Assembly (NCBI GenBank): GCA_963784175.1
Contig: CAWAQJ010000018.1
Coordinates: 310,001 to 374,000, forward strand
DNA length: 64,000 bases
Source: JAIBJN01 sp963784175
Lineage (GTDB): Bacteria; Actinomycetota; Thermoleophilia; Gaiellales; Gaiellaceae
Direction: 5' to 3'
Part shown: positions 17,058-25,191 of the stretch, one piece after another
Layout of the letters: every line of letters starts with the position of its first letter
How positions within the stretch are numbered: position 1 is the first letter of the stretch
The notes under the pieces: generated by a model
The model's input: only the letters and a program-made list of their open reading frames with translations
Told to the model about the DNA's origin: nothing
Database searches by the model: none
Made by a program: the position numbers and the translations under genes

Positions 17058-18488
17058 ATGGCGGTCACGGCCCGCGAGCAGAAGCTTCTCCTGGGCGGCG
17101 AATGGATCGAGACGGGCACGTGGAGCGAGATTCGCTCGCCGTACTCGGGAGAGGTCGTCGGCCGGGTCGCGCAGGCGGGCGCCGACGAGACGCGCCGCGC
17201 GGTCGATGCGGCTGCGGCGGCCATGGCGGAGCCCCTCCCTGCGCACCGGAGGGCGGAGATCCTCGACCGGACGGCCCAGCTCGTCGACGAGCGCCGCGAG
17301 GACATCGCGCGCACGATCTCGGACGAGGCCGGCAAGCCCATGAAGGCAGCGCGCGTCGAGGCCGAGCGTGCGTCGTCGACCTTCCGCTCGGCGGCCACCG
17401 AGGCGCGCAAGCTCGCGGGAGACGTGGTTCCGATGGACGCCTCGCCGGCGGGCGCCGGCAAGATCGCCTTCACGACGCGCGTTCCGATCGGGATCGTCGG
17501 TGCGATCTCACCGTTCAACTTTCCCTTCAACCTCGTCGCCCACAAGGTCGCGCCGGCGCTCGCAGCCGGCTGCGCGGTCGTCCTCAAGCCCGCGAGCCAG
17601 ACGCCGCTCTCGGCACTTCTCCTGGCCGAGCTCGAGGCCGAGGCGGGACTGCCCGCCGGCTGGCTCAACGTCCTGGTCGGCCGGGCGTCGGAGATCGGGG
17701 ACGTCCTCGTCGAGGACGAGCGGGTCCGCCTGATCAGCTTCACGGGCTCGGCCGAGGTCGGCTGGAAGCTTCGCGAGCGCGCCGCGCGCAAGAAGGTGCT
17801 GCTCGAGCTCGGCAACGCGACGCCGCTGATCGTCGAGGCTGACGCGGACGTCGAGGAAGCGGCCTCCAAGGCCGCGGCAAACGCGTTCTCCTTCGCGGGC
17901 CAGAGCTGCATCTCCATCCAGCGTGTCTACGTCGCCCGAGCCGTCTACGACGACTTCGTGGCCCGCTTCCTCCCCAAGGTGGAGGCGCTCCGCCCCGGCG
18001 ACCCCGGCGACGACGACACCGACGTCGGCCCGGTGATCGACGAAGGCGCGCGCGAGCGCATCCTCGCCTGGATCGACGAGGCGAAGTCACAGGGTGCCGA
18101 CATCCTCACCGGCGGCGAGACGACCGATGACGGCGTCATCCGCCCGACGGTGCTCACGAACATCACGCCGGAGATGAAGGTGTCCTGCCTCGAGGTGTTC
18201 GGGCCGGTCTGCACGGTCAGCCCGTACGACTCGGTCGAGGAGGCCTTCGACCTCGCAAACGGGACCGAGTACGGGCTCCAGGCAGGGATCTTCACGAGCA
18301 ACGTCAAGACGGCCCTCGCGGCCGGTGCCGCGCTCGAGTTCGGGGGGGTGCTGGTGAACGAGGCGCCGACGTTCCGCGCCGACCAGATGCCGTACGGAGG
18401 CGTCAAGGCATCGGGCAACACCAAGGAGGGCCCGCCCTACTCGGTTCGCGAGATGACCGAGGAGCGACTGGTTGTCCTGTCGCGCTGA
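17058..18488 (+). CDS. NAD(P)-dependent aldehyde dehydrogenase
   Basis: 476 residues, full length for the ALDH superfamily. It oxidises an aldehyde to an acid or acyl-CoA. Visible signatures: GAISPFNFPFN (catalytic Asn), the nucleotide site GSAEVGWKL, general base Glu250 in LELGNATPLIV (usually LELGG) and catalytic Cys284 in GQSCISIQR; the C-terminal oligomerisation part includes EVFGPVCTV and MPYGGVKASG. Specificity cannot be read; semialdehyde or aromatic aldehydes are typical of this branch. It is divergent from the lipoprotein-dehydrogenase pair (36 bp apart). Confidence 0.93.
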   Translation: MAVTAREQKLLLGGEWIETGTWSEIRSPYSGEVVGRVAQAGADETRRAVDAAAAAMAEPLPAHRRAEILDRTAQLVDERREDIARTISDEAGKPMKAARVEAERASSTFRSAATEARKLAGDVVPMDASPAGAGKIAFTTRVPIGIVGAISPFNFPFNLVAHKVAPALAAGCAVVLKPASQTPLSALLLAELEAEAGLPAGWLNVLVGRASEIGDVLVEDERVRLISFTGSAEVGWKLRERAARKKVLLELGNATPLIVEADADVEEAASKAAANAFSFAGQSCISIQRVYVARAVYDDFVARFLPKVEALRPGDPGDDDTDVGPVIDEGARERILAWIDEAKSQGADILTGGETTDDGVIRPTVLTNITPEMKVSCLEVFGPVCTVSPYDSVEEAFDLANGTEYGLQAGIFTSNVKTALAAGAALEFGGVLVNEAPTFRADQMPYGGVKASGNTKEGPPYSVREMTEERLVVLSR

Positions 18489-18548
18489 GACCTGCTCCGG
18501 CGCCCCGGAGCGGTCCAGACCGTCCGTTAGACTCGCGTGCTGGCTGAG

Positions 18549-19127
18549 ATGCCCGGACGCATGAACCCCTTCTCCGATCACCGAGGCGGGCCCGAGCCCG
18601 ATGAGGAGGTCGTCGAGGTGGTCGAGATCGTCGAGCCCGTGCCGCCTCCGCTCGAGCCGGATGCTGTCCGGCTCCAGCGCGAGCGCATGGCGCTGACGCG
18701 CCAGCGCGAGATCGAGATGCGCGACGTGGGCGGACTCACGGTCGAGATGGTCCGCCGCGACCGCTGGAAGCCTGACCTCCTCATCTCGCGTGCAGGGGAG
18801 GTCCTCTCGCTCGAGCAGCGCATGCACGAGCTCGACTCGCTCCTCGCGGCCGAGGCGACCACGCGCACCTTCCCCTTCGTCGCCCACTGCAAGTGCGGCG
18901 CCCCGCTCGCGCCGGGAGTGCACTTCTGCTCCCACTGCGGACGGCCCGCGGCGACGACGCCCGCGGTCGTCACCTGCGCGCACTGCGGCCAGCCCCTGCC
19001 TGCGGACGTCAACTTCTGCCCGTTCTGCGGCAACCCGGCCGCACCGGCGGACTACTCTCCCGCGCCCGAACCGCTGGACGAGACCATGGTCCGGCCCGAC
19101 CCGAACGACCCCGAGGGACGCCTGTGA
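18549..19127 (+). CDS. double zinc-ribbon protein
   Basis: About 192 residues. An acidic N-terminus (EVVEVVEIVEPVPPPLEPD) and a helical segment (LQRERMALTRQREIEMRDVGGL, SLEQRMHELDSLLA) precede two zinc ribbons: CKCGAPL...CSHCGRP and CAHCGQPL...CPFCGNP. Such ribbons often serve as protein-binding modules in actinobacteria. GTG 18537 and ATG 18561 are alternative starts; TAGACT at 18528-18533 looks like a -10 box. Its stop overlaps the next gene by 4 bp, so the two products are probably made together. Confidence 0.65.
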   Translation: MPGRMNPFSDHRGGPEPDEEVVEVVEIVEPVPPPLEPDAVRLQRERMALTRQREIEMRDVGGLTVEMVRRDRWKPDLLISRAGEVLSLEQRMHELDSLLAAEATTRTFPFVAHCKCGAPLAPGVHFCSHCGRPAATTPAVVTCAHCGQPLPADVNFCPFCGNPAAPADYSPAPEPLDETMVRPDPNDPEGRL

Positions 19128-19879
19128 CGACGCCCCCGCTCGAGCCGCCGCCCGGGCCGCCGGGTGACCAGCCCGTCGACGAGCGCCGCTGCCCGCGGTG
19201 CACCGCGCCGTACGAGCCGCTCCAGGAGTACTGCCTCGAATGCGGCCAGCGCCTCGTCCCGCTTCCGGGCGAGGGCTACGCGCGGACGATCGTCTGGTCG
19301 CGCGAGTCCCCGGTGTGGCTCTGGATCGCCCTCGTGGCCCTCCTGCTCGTCGCCCTCGCGGCGGGCGCGATCGTCGCGCTCGCGGCGACCGACGACGACA
19401 AGGACGGCGGATCCTCGGTCGGGAGCTCCACGGGGTCGACCATTCCCGTGCTCCCGCCGACCACCGGGATCACAGTCGAGCCGCCCACGACTCCGTCCAC
19501 GATCACGATCCCGACCTTCCCGACGACGTCGACCGTCTTCCCGACGACGACGACGTTCCCGACCACGACCCAGCCGACGACGACGACCGGCGGCACGATC
19601 CAGTTCTGGCCGCCGGGCACCGACGGGTTCACGGTCGTCCTCAAGTCGACGCCGGTCAGCGAGGGCCGTGGCCCGGCCGAGTCGTCAGCGCAGCAGGCTC
19701 TGAACGCCGGCCTGCCCGAGGTCGGCATCCTCGCCTCGTCGAACTACACGACCCTGAATCCGGGCTACTACGTGACCTTCACGGGCGTGTACGACTCCCA
19801 GAACGAGGCCGAGAACGCACTCCCGCGCGCGCGCTCGTCGGGGTTTCCGACGGCCTACGTGCGGGAAGTCGCGGACTGA
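19124..19879 (+). CDS. zinc-ribbon, single-TM, SPOR-like envelope protein
   Basis: 251 residues: a proline-rich start, one zinc ribbon (CPRC...CLEC), a membrane helix (VWLWIALVALLLVALAAGAIVALAA region, residues about 62-88), a long Thr/Pro-rich linker, and an extracytoplasmic C-terminal domain (TVVLKSTPVSEG, NPGYYVTFTGVYDSQNEAENALPRARSSGFPTAYVREV) that matches the SPOR peptidoglycan-binding fold. This layout joins a cytoplasmic zinc ribbon to a septal wall-binding domain. The start is GTG 19124, overlapping the previous stop, with GAGGGA before it. Confidence 0.7.
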   Translation: MTTPPLEPPPGPPGDQPVDERRCPRCTAPYEPLQEYCLECGQRLVPLPGEGYARTIVWSRESPVWLWIALVALLLVALAAGAIVALAATDDDKDGGSSVGSSTGSTIPVLPPTTGITVEPPTTPSTITIPTFPTTSTVFPTTTTFPTTTQPTTTTGGTIQFWPPGTDGFTVVLKSTPVSEGRGPAESSAQQALNAGLPEVGILASSNYTTLNPGYYVTFTGVYDSQNEAENALPRARSSGFPTAYVREVAD

Positions 19880-19883
19880 GACG

Positions 19884-19940
19884 TTTGTAACGACCTCTCG
19901 CTGGGAAACTTTGTAACAGCTGCTAAAACCGTGTTATGCT
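19884..19940 (+). promoter_or_regulatory. promoter with TTTGTAAC direct repeats
   Basis: TTGTAA at 19911-19916, 17-bp spacer, TTATGC at 19934-19939. An identical TTTGTAAC octamer occurs at 19884-19891 and 19910-19917, the second covering the -35 box, so a regulator could bind across both. Two TTAAC copies follow downstream in the 5' leader. The region is much richer in A and T than the rest of the window. The downstream gene starts at 20025, leaving a leader of about 78 nt. Confidence 0.55.
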
Positions 19941-20024
19941 CCTCGCCGGAGCGGATCGGGGGCGCTCCCTTAACCCGATGTTAACAGCGTTTTGCAGGTG
20001 TTTCGTGACGGCGAAGGATAACGT

Positions 20025-20477
20025 GTGAGCGAGCAAGTTCACGAGAGGATTCTGACCCGCATGTATCAATACTCCAGGGCGATCTACCGCTCGATCAAAG
20101 ATCTCATCGATCCCTGGGCGGAGCCCGAGAAGCAGCTCGAGTACCGGCGGGAGGTACTCGCCGCGTGCGAGGAGTGCGTCGAGCGGCTCGCCAAGGACCC
20201 TCGCTACTTCGCACACCCCGACCGGACCCTCTTCCAGGACATCCGGCGCTACTTCCCCATCACCTACCAGGCGCAGGTCGCCTGGGCCGTGACGGAGGGC
20301 ATCGGGGCGGCCGTCGAGTACATCGAGGCCCAGATCGAGGCCGGGGCGTTCGACGGCGGGGTCGCCCGCTGCCGGGCGACGACGCGCAAGGGGAAGCCGT
20401 GCCAGCGCACGCCCCTTCCCGAGCGCGAGTACTGCCCCTCGCACCAGCACCTCGAGACACAGCGCCAGGCCGCGTAG
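20025..20477 (+). CDS. conserved hypothetical protein with C-terminal Cys/His zinc motif
   Basis: 150 residues. The first 110 are helical and rich in Tyr and Arg (RMYQYSRAIYRSIKDLIDPW, EYRREVLAACEECVERLAKDP). The last 40 carry C-x8-C-x10-C-x2-H (CRATTRKGKPCQRT, EYCPSHQH), a small zinc-binding module of the DUF5763-like type found at the C-terminus of many bacterial proteins of unknown role. GTG 20025 has AAGGAT 6 nt upstream. It has a strong-looking promoter with direct repeats, so it may be regulated. Confidence 0.65.
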   Translation: MSEQVHERILTRMYQYSRAIYRSIKDLIDPWAEPEKQLEYRREVLAACEECVERLAKDPRYFAHPDRTLFQDIRRYFPITYQAQVAWAVTEGIGAAVEYIEAQIEAGAFDGGVARCRATTRKGKPCQRTPLPEREYCPSHQHLETQRQAA

Positions 20478-20589
20478 CGGCACCAGCAGCTTCCGGGCGC
20501 GCGGTCTCGGCCTCAGGAGCCCCGGGCCGCACGGTCCGAATCCTGCTGCTCTCGCTTCGCGGGCCTCGTCTCAGGGTAGGAGGGGGCTT

Positions 20590-20940
20590 GTGGCTTCCTA
20601 CACGGTGAACAGACGCGGAGTGGCCCAGGCTCGAAAGCTCATCGAGGCCAAGCAATACGTCTTGAACAGCACCTGGGGCGACCTTCAGCCGAACGCCGAC
20701 GACGAGAACGCCTTCCTGGAGAATCACTCGTGGCAGGAGTACGCGGGCTGGTTCCTGGGGCTGACCGAGGGCGCTGCCGACGAGACCAAGGCGCGATACG
20801 CGTTCGTCTGCGGTGACTTCCGCCGCCTGCACCGAAGCGGCTTGATCGCCTGTGTGTACCGCGCCGCCGAGTGGCGGCACAAAGAGGTTGAGCGAGCCGC
20901 GTACCGACTGCTCCAAGAACTCGACGCCGCGACTTCCTAG
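20590..20940 (+). CDS. conserved actinobacterial hypothetical protein
   Basis: 116 residues, soluble. Sequence features include ARKLIEAKQYVLNSTWG, FLENHSWQEYAGWFLGLTEGAADETKARYAF and GDFRRLHRSGLIACVYRAAEWRHKEVE, a pattern I associate with a widespread conserved family without known function. The GTG start at 20590 has GGAGGGGG immediately upstream. It converges with the polymerase gene, 18 bp apart. Confidence 0.75.
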   Translation: MASYTVNRRGVAQARKLIEAKQYVLNSTWGDLQPNADDENAFLENHSWQEYAGWFLGLTEGAADETKARYAFVCGDFRRLHRSGLIACVYRAAEWRHKEVERAAYRLLQELDAATS

Positions 20941-20958
20941 CCCTCCGGAGGACGTCTC

Positions 20959-22015
20959 CTACGCCAGCGCCAGCTGCTCGAAGTCCTCGATCTTCGAGAC
21001 CGAGACGCCGACGAGGCGCAGCGCGCCCGGACGGTCGGCCAGCGCGCGGTCGAGGAGGTCGCAGGCCACCTCGCCGATGCGCTCGCCATCCGAGAGGCCC
21101 GCTGACAGGGTCGTCGAGCGGCTCCGGATCGAGAAGTCCGGGTAGCGCAGCTTCGTCGTCACCGTGCGCGCGACCTGGCCCGACTCCGTCAAGTGCGCGG
21201 CGACGCGGAGCGCCATCCGACGTAGCTCGTCGTGGAGCCGCTCGCGGTCCGAGACGTCGCGCGGGAAGGTCTCCTCGTGCCCGATCGAGATGTTGGCCAC
21301 GGGCTCATCGAGGCCGCGCGGGTCGATGCCGCAGGCGCGGTCGCGGAGCAGGCGGCCCATCTTCCCGGGCAGGAGCCGAGCGAGCTGCTCGTCGGTAAGC
21401 GCGGCCAGCTGGCCGATCGACTCGACGCCGGCGCCGGCCAGGCGCTCCTCGGCCCGCGGCCCGACGCCCGGAAGGAGCCGCACCGCGAAGGGCGCCAGGA
21501 ACGCCGCCTCGCGTCCGGCGCGCACGACGGTGATCCCACCCGGCTTCCTCCGGTCGCTCGCCACCTTCGCGACGACCTTGCAGCTCGCGACGCCGAGCGA
21601 GCAGGAGAGGCTCGTCGCTCCCCGGACCGCAGCCTGCACGGCCTCGGCGACGACCCGGGCTCGGCGGTAATCCGGCGCGACCTCCCCCACGTCCAGGTAG
21701 CCCTCGTCGATCCCCACCCGCTCGACAGTGGGCACGACCTCCCGGACGGCCGCCCAGACCGCGCGCGAGTATTCGCCGTAGCGGCGGTGGCGCGGGAGGA
21801 CGAAAACGGCCTGCGGACAGCGCCTCAGCGCCTCCGCGCAGCTCATCGCCGAGTGGATGCCGTACTGCCGTGCGACGTAGTTCGCGGTCGCCACGACGCC
21901 GCGCCCGTGGGGGTCGCCGCCGACCACGAGCGGCTGCCGATGCGAGCTCCGGATGCTCGAGTTCCTCCACGGCCGCGAAGAACGCGTCCAGGTCGAGATG
22001 CGCGACGATAGCCAC
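20959..22015 (-). CDS. dinB: DNA polymerase IV (Y family), frameshifted near its N-terminus
   Basis: Translesion polymerase. The N-terminus AIVAHLDLDAFFAAVEELEHPEL is read from GTG 22015, but the continuation QPLVVGGDPHGRGVVATANYVARQYG is one frame over; one extra base near 21941-21946 explains it. After the shift the gene is intact: VGIDEGYLDVG (catalytic acidic pair), SCSLGVASCKVVAKVASD, the helix-hairpin-helix GVGPRAEERLAGAGVES, and the little-finger domain to the end. The break is more likely a sequencing error than decay because everything else is conserved. It is divergent from a PafBC-like damage-response regulator, with 21 bp between starts. Confidence 0.88.
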
Positions 22016-22036
22016 GGCGCTGACAGAATAGGAACC

Positions 22037-24049
22037 GTGTCGCACGACACCGACAAGTTGATCCGCCAGCTTTCGCTCGTCGCCTTCCTCATGGCCGAGC
22101 GCCGGCCGCTCACCGCCAGAGAGATCAAGTCGGTCGTCGAGGGCTACTCCGAGATGTCCGACGAGGCGTTCGCGCGGCGCTTCTACTCGGACCGCAGCGA
22201 GCTCGTCGCGCTCGGCGTGCCGCTCCACTCGCAGCGGGACGAGTTCACCGGCGAGGAGCTCTACACCCTCCGGGCCGAGCAGTACTTCCTGCCCAAGCTC
22301 GACCTCGACGACGAGGAGTTGGCCGCGCTCCAGATCGCCCTGCACCTGCTCGACGGGCAGTTCGCCTACGCGGAGCCGCTGCGCCTCGCGCTCCAGAACC
22401 TCGCTCTCGGCCGCCCGACGCAGCTCGAGGCCGCCCCCGAGAGCGCCCTGCGCGTCGAGGTGCGCGACCCGGACTACTCCGACGAGATGTCGGGACGGCT
22501 GACGAAGCTCGAGGGAGCGATCTCCAAGCAGCGCACGGTTCGGTTCATGTACTGGTCGATCTCGCGCGACCGCACCCGCGAGCGCACGGTCAACCCGTAC
22601 GCCCTCCTCCCCGAGGCCGGCTCCTGGTACCTGATCGGGCGCGACCTGGACGAGGACGACGAGCGGACCTTCCGCGTCTCGCGCATCATCGGAGACATCC
22701 GCTTCGCCACCCGCCGCGAGCGCGACTTCCGCATGCCGGAGTACGACCCGTCGGGCTTCCGGGGCCGCCAGCCCTGGCAGTACGGGGAGGAAAAGGGCGA
22801 CGCGGAGATCGACCTCGACCACGACACCGCCTGGTGGGTGGAGCGCATGGTCGAGCGGGGTGACGTCGAGGACGGCGTCTTCGCCACTCCCTACTCGAGG
22901 CTCGACCTGCTCGCCGGCTGGGTGCTGCGCCAGGAAGGGCGCGCCCGGCCGCTGTCACCGCCGGAGCTCGCGGACGAGGTCAACGACGGGCTCGACCGCG
23001 TGCTCGAGCGCCACGAGGGCGAGCCGACGAAGCCGCCCAGGCCCAAGGCGCGCCAGGTGGTCGAGCCGCTCGAGCGACCGGCAGGGCCGCTCGCGCCGGA
23101 GCGCTTCGGCGTCCTCCAGGCTCTGCTCGCGCACCTGCTCGCGCGCTGCGGCGACGAGTCCCGGGCGATCATTCCCGCCCAGGAGCTCGTCGACCGCTTC
23201 CACATCCCGCCGGACCAGCTCGACGACCATCTGCAGCTCCTCAACCTCGTCAACTTCGGCGGCGGGTGCTACGCGGTCTACGCGTCGCTCGACGGCGACG
23301 ACGTCCGCGTGGACAAGGAGCTCTTCGGCGACGCGTTCCGGCGCGCGCCGCGGCTGACGCCGCTCGAGGCGCGCGCGATTCGCCTCGCGCTGGAGTTCGT
23401 CGGCCCCATGATCGCCGCCGAGGCGCAGACGCCGCTCGAGCGCGTGCGGAGAAAGCTCGAAGAGACGTTCGGCGAGTTCGCCCAGGCCGAGGGGGACGAG
23501 GCCGAGGACGAGGTCCCGGAGACCGCCTCCGAGGAGGAGGAGCTCATCCGCACGTTTTCACAGGCGATTCGCGGGCAGCGGCTCGTCGAGATCGAGTACG
23601 TCGCCGTCGGCGAAGAGACCAGCGTCCGCGTGATCGAGCCCCACGCCCTCGAGCGCGAGCTGCCCTGGTGGTACGTGCACTCGTGGGATCGCACCCGCGA
23701 TGCCCAGCGCAGCTTCCGGCTCGACCGCATGCGCGGTGCGAAGCTGCTGAAGGAGACCTTCGACCCGCGGCCCGGTCTCGAGCCGCGCAAGCTCCGCGAC
23801 GTGCGGGTCGCCCGCGTCCTCTTCGACCCCGAGGTCGCCAGGTGGCGGATCGAGCGCGGCGCCCTCCCGCTCGCCCGTGGCTACGCGCTGGAGGAGGTCG
23901 GCGTCGGCGGCACCGACTGGCTCGTCGGCGAGATCCTCTCCCACCGCGGCTTCGCCGAGGTGCTGGAGCCGGAGGACCTCCGCAACGAGGTCGCGGCGCG
24001 CGCGAAGAAGCTCAAGGCCGCGCTGGCCAAGAAGCCGGCGCGCGCCTAG
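22037..24049 (+). CDS. pafBC: fused PafB-PafC-like WYL-domain transcriptional activator
   Basis: 670 residues made of two similar halves. The first has a winged-helix start (KLIRQLSLVAFLMAERRPLTAREI) and a WYL domain near residues 165-240 (VRFMYWSISRD..., AGSWYLIGRDLD). The second has another helix-turn-helix region (residues about 350-420) and a WYL domain near 515-590 (LVEIEYVAVGEE..., PWWYVHSWDR). PafB and PafC are usually separate neighbouring genes and act together as the main mitomycin-C damage activator in mycobacteria; fused forms exist. Placement next to dinB fits that role. GTG 22037 has AGGA just upstream. Confidence 0.82.
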   Translation: MSHDTDKLIRQLSLVAFLMAERRPLTAREIKSVVEGYSEMSDEAFARRFYSDRSELVALGVPLHSQRDEFTGEELYTLRAEQYFLPKLDLDDEELAALQIALHLLDGQFAYAEPLRLALQNLALGRPTQLEAAPESALRVEVRDPDYSDEMSGRLTKLEGAISKQRTVRFMYWSISRDRTRERTVNPYALLPEAGSWYLIGRDLDEDDERTFRVSRIIGDIRFATRRERDFRMPEYDPSGFRGRQPWQYGEEKGDAEIDLDHDTAWWVERMVERGDVEDGVFATPYSRLDLLAGWVLRQEGRARPLSPPELADEVNDGLDRVLERHEGEPTKPPRPKARQVVEPLERPAGPLAPERFGVLQALLAHLLARCGDESRAIIPAQELVDRFHIPPDQLDDHLQLLNLVNFGGGCYAVYASLDGDDVRVDKELFGDAFRRAPRLTPLEARAIRLALEFVGPMIAAEAQTPLERVRRKLEETFGEFAQAEGDEAEDEVPETASEEEELIRTFSQAIRGQRLVEIEYVAVGEETSVRVIEPHALERELPWWYVHSWDRTRDAQRSFRLDRMRGAKLLKETFDPRPGLEPRKLRDVRVARVLFDPEVARWRIERGALPLARGYALEEVGVGGTDWLVGEILSHRGFAEVLEPEDLRNEVAARAKKLKAALAKKPARA

Positions 24050-24619
24050 CTACTCCTCGGCCGGAGCGAACGAGTCGACCACCTGCTGGCAGCCCGCCAG
24101 GATCTCCTCCTGGGCGTCGGGCGCGTACTGGCAGTTGATGAAGAACCCCGTCGTGCCGTCGTAGACCTGGATCGACCGCGTGTGCACCTCGCCGCCGCCT
24201 TCCACGGGTGTCGCGCTCGTTCCTTCGAACCGGTAGCCGTCGAGCCCACCGACCGTGATCGGGATGGGCCCTTCCTCGATCGACCCGTCGGCCTGGGTGA
24301 AGAGCTGCTCGACACCGGCCGTGATCTGGTCGCGGAACTGCTCCAGGTTCCCGCTGTTGACCTCGACGGGGACGCTGAAGCTCCCCACGGTGACGAGGTT
24401 CACGCCGGTCTCCTCCGGCCCGACGGACACGGAGGTGGTGTTGTTGGGCGCCTCGGCGATGAATTCGGCGTCGAGCTCGCTCCAGCCCTCCGGGTACTCG
24501 AACGAGTGCGTGTCCTCCTCGACGCTGTTCGGGCCCCCTCCTCCGCCGCCGCAGGCCGAGAGAATCGCGAGCGCCGCGAGAACTGCGAGCCCGAGCGCAG
24601 TGCGCCGTCTGCCTGCCAC
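24050..24619 (-). CDS. lipoprotein of unknown function
   Basis: 189 residues from GTG 24619, which has AGGG 8 nt upstream. The signal peptide (RRRTALGLAVLAALAILSAC) ends in the lipobox LSAC, then a glycine run. The mature part (FEYPEGWSELDAEFI, TSVSVGPEETGVNLVTVGSF, ITVGGLDGYRFEGT, TGFFINCQYA, ILAGCQQVVDSFAPAEE) resembles the PsbP/LpqN-like fold of many actinobacterial lipoproteins, with two Cys near the end. The frame is open upstream to ATG 24832; see the next entry. It converges with pafBC, adjacent with no gap. Confidence 0.7.
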   Translation of the reverse strand: MAGRRRTALGLAVLAALAILSACGGGGGGPNSVEEDTHSFEYPEGWSELDAEFIAEAPNNTTSVSVGPEETGVNLVTVGSFSVPVEVNSGNLEQFRDQITAGVEQLFTQADGSIEEGPIPITVGGLDGYRFEGTSATPVEGGGEVHTRSIQVYDGTTGFFINCQYAPDAQEEILAGCQQVVDSFAPAEE

Positions 24620-24832
24620 GCCCTGCACCCTAGCGCCCGGGATGGTCGAGGCGCGTCCGGGCTCGAGTCGGCTCAGGGACGCGCGGTCGAAGCGCCCGCC
24701 GACGGGCGCGGGGATGACTGCCTCGTCGCCCACGACCGGCTTCCGGGCCAGCCTGGACGGGAGCGGGCAGCCTGCGTAGACCCAGCCGCCGAGGAGCCCG
24801 ACTGCGAGTGCGAATGTGATGACGGTGAACAT
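24620..24832 (-). other. in-frame N-terminal extension or separate small membrane ORF
   Basis: ATG 24832 has a strong AAGGGGG site 8 nt upstream and begins MFTVITFALAVGLLGGWVYAG, a clear membrane helix. The frame runs without a stop into the lipoprotein gene, and its third codon positions are GC-rich like real genes. Either the lipoprotein starts here and its LSAC signal is internal, or a small membrane gene has lost its stop. I cannot decide between them. Confidence 0.35.
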
Positions 24833-24999
24833 GGTGATTGCCCCCTTAGGACAAAACGGCGCCGACCGGCCCGCGGCACAAGCCCGTGATGACGCCAGCA
24901 AAGGAACCTCTCGCCGCAGGCTTGTCATCGGCGGGCGGGAGCGAAAACACAATGAGCCGTTTGTGCTATCTCCACGGGGCGCGGGTCCCGTCGGGCGGC

Positions 25000-25191
25000 T
25001 CACCGCCGTTCGTTCCCTCGCTTGAAATTGCCCGTCACGCGCGCCATGAGGAGTTGCTCGGCCTCCTCGTCGGCGCCCTCGACCTGCGCGAGGAAGCGGG
25101 CCGCCGGCCCGCCTGCCAGGGTCGTCACGACCTTGCCGCGCCAGCTGATGCGGACCCGTCCGTCCTTCGTGGAGGCCCAGGCGAAGGTCAC
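25000..25191 (-). CDS. small conserved hypothetical protein (63 aa)
   Basis: Begins TFAWASTKDGRVRISWRGKVVTTLAGG and continues with the helix EEAEQLLMARVTGNFKRG. It looks like a compact beta-hairpin plus helix. GTG 25191 overlaps the stop of the histidine kinase upstream (GTGA), so it is translationally coupled and probably a real gene in the queG-kinase transcript. Family unknown. Confidence 0.65.
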   Translation of the reverse strand: MTFAWASTKDGRVRISWRGKVVTTLAGGPAARFLAQVEGADEEAEQLLMARVTGNFKRGNERR

